Under the pieces are notes generated by a model that saw only the letters and a list, made by a program, of their open reading frames with translations, was not told the DNA's origin and made no database searches. Of a DNA stretch of 64,000 bases, positions 63,020-64,000 are shown in pieces (position 1 is the stretch's first letter; the number at the start of each line of letters is the position of its first letter). The translations under genes were made by a program, and so were the position numbers. This stretch comes from Stercorarius parasiticus. Taxonomy: Eukaryota > Chordata > Aves > Charadriiformes > Stercorariidae. The stretch spans positions 242,035 through 306,034 of the forward strand of contig VWZL01005000.1 in assembly GCA_013396915.1 (NCBI GenBank), read 5' to 3'.

Positions 63020-64000
63020 ACCAAAACCATTAACAGAATGCCTTAGACAGCTTCATGAATTTTAATTTTGCCAGAGAGTGACCAGGAAACAATGTCCTTT
63101 AAGATGAAAGATGACTCAAGTACACAGAGCAAGTTTCACATGCATTCTTGTGACAGGTAAGTATGCTGCTCCTGAGGAGAGAAAAGCCTTTTAAATTATT
63201 AGTGTCCAGGCCCCACGTAGCCCTGACCTCACCTAGGACCCCACCTGTACCCCCTGCCCAGGGCCCCTGCTCCTCGCTGCTTCCTGACAGTTACACATAA
63301 GGATATCTTGGATATAAAAATCCCATAAATTGCAGTTTGGAAGACTGCGGCATGACCACAGCATATGGACAGTTCTGTTTCCTCTGGAATTATGAAAAAT
63401 ATCTGTGCAACTGGTAAGTGAAACCTTCACAAATCATGATCAAGGGAAAAGATTTAACAGCTTTCAATACAGAAGAGATTTAAGTATTGAACTAAAATAT
63501 AAAACAGTAGCTGCTTCAACCTTTTTTATATGCACTATTCCTCCATTTTACCGCTACCTCTTTTGACATGAACACTCAAATTCATCTTCAAATTCTGTTT
63601 GTTCTGATGAGACATCTTAGCTCACTTTTAAAGGACATGAAAGGTCCAAAGATCTGTGGTTGAATAGTGGTTCAACCTCAGACAGAGATTGCTTTATGGT
63701 GATCAAATCTGTTTAATAAAACAATTACTTTCATAGGAAAACAGGAAAAAAAACCCAAAACCAAGAAAACTCGAGTATTAAAGAGATATTAAAGAGAGAT
63801 ATTGATTTAATATCATACTACCACAACAGGTTGACATTTTGGGGAACATCTGATTTTTCTATTCAAGAGAATTTTGGGGCTGACGGGGACCAGGGCTTGT
63901 TAGACTTCTTATTAAATGTAATGATTAACATCACAAGTGGCAGCTCTACATACAGAACTTATGTGAATAATATGGATCTGAGCCGCTTTACCCAGAACAC

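Larger units (their letters stand above)
52943..64000. other. intergenic DNA, no gene recognised
   Basis: No exon, RNA gene or young transposon is evident. Frames up to 119 codons (53491-53850 +) carry no domain. Possible features are a MIR-like fragment near 54.0 kb, unique AT-rich stretches (54.66-55.25 and 61.76-61.94 kb) that look like candidate conserved elements, and a purine repeat at 62.98 kb. An 8-bp inverted repeat lies at 59270-59296. The remainder is featureless to my reading. Confidence 0.5.

Noticed and set aside
1..64000. Bacterial or phage-type systems, CRISPR arrays, operons, tRNA or rRNA genes
   Set aside because: No clustered long frames, spaced repeats or conserved RNA sequence were seen. 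The CR1 elements and spliced exon show this is vertebrate nuclear DNA.

Overview
This window is vertebrate nuclear DNA, most likely from a bird. It is AT-rich and almost free of coding sequence, and its only clear interspersed repeats are CR1-type LINE fragments, several ending in the ATTCTATG/ATTCTGTG-type 3' tail typical of avian CR1. It lacks Alu, L1, B1 or other mammalian repeats and the dense transposon load of most reptiles. The species cannot be fixed from the sequence, and a crocodilian or turtle is the main alternative.

One protein-coding gene is supported. Positions 17590-17718 are a terminal coding exon on the + strand: a strong pyrimidine tract and AG acceptor, 42 codons and a TGA. 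The product is the extreme C-terminus of a TBC-domain Rab GTPase-activating protein, and I read it as TBC1D22A. Positions 1-17589 are then the 3' part of that gene's last intron. The 3' UTR runs from 17719 to a candidate poly(A) signal at 18424-18429, with weaker, more distal signals near 19.6, 20.1 and 20.6 kb.

The intron (1-17589) holds a very old CR1/L3-like LINE remnant (about 1920-2450), a GC-rich patch (10.38-10.79 kb), a 16-bp perfect palindrome (12653), a G-run cluster (13.63-13.66 kb), a possible MIR-like SINE (14.05 kb) and a CA microsatellite (14.86 kb).

From about 18.5 kb to the end I see no further gene. This fits the gene-poor tract downstream of TBC1D22A in other vertebrates (established knowledge, recalled rather than checked). 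The region holds a hairpin with AATAAA beside its loop (20.12 kb), two CpG-dense patches (24.94 and 31.26 kb), small tandem repeats, a GC-rich block with a 15-bp inverted repeat (45.4-46.1 kb) and four further CR1 fragments (37.05, 39.03, 46.49 and 52.51 kb). The CR1 at 39.03 kb keeps part of the reverse transcriptase frame and is interrupted by a 65-base run of N. All five CR1-like pieces lie on the + strand.

The other open frames are short (147 codons at most), lack recognisable domains, often overlap one another on both strands, and are best read as chance. I found no RNA gene, CRISPR array, operon or novel defence-like system, and none is expected in this kind of DNA.
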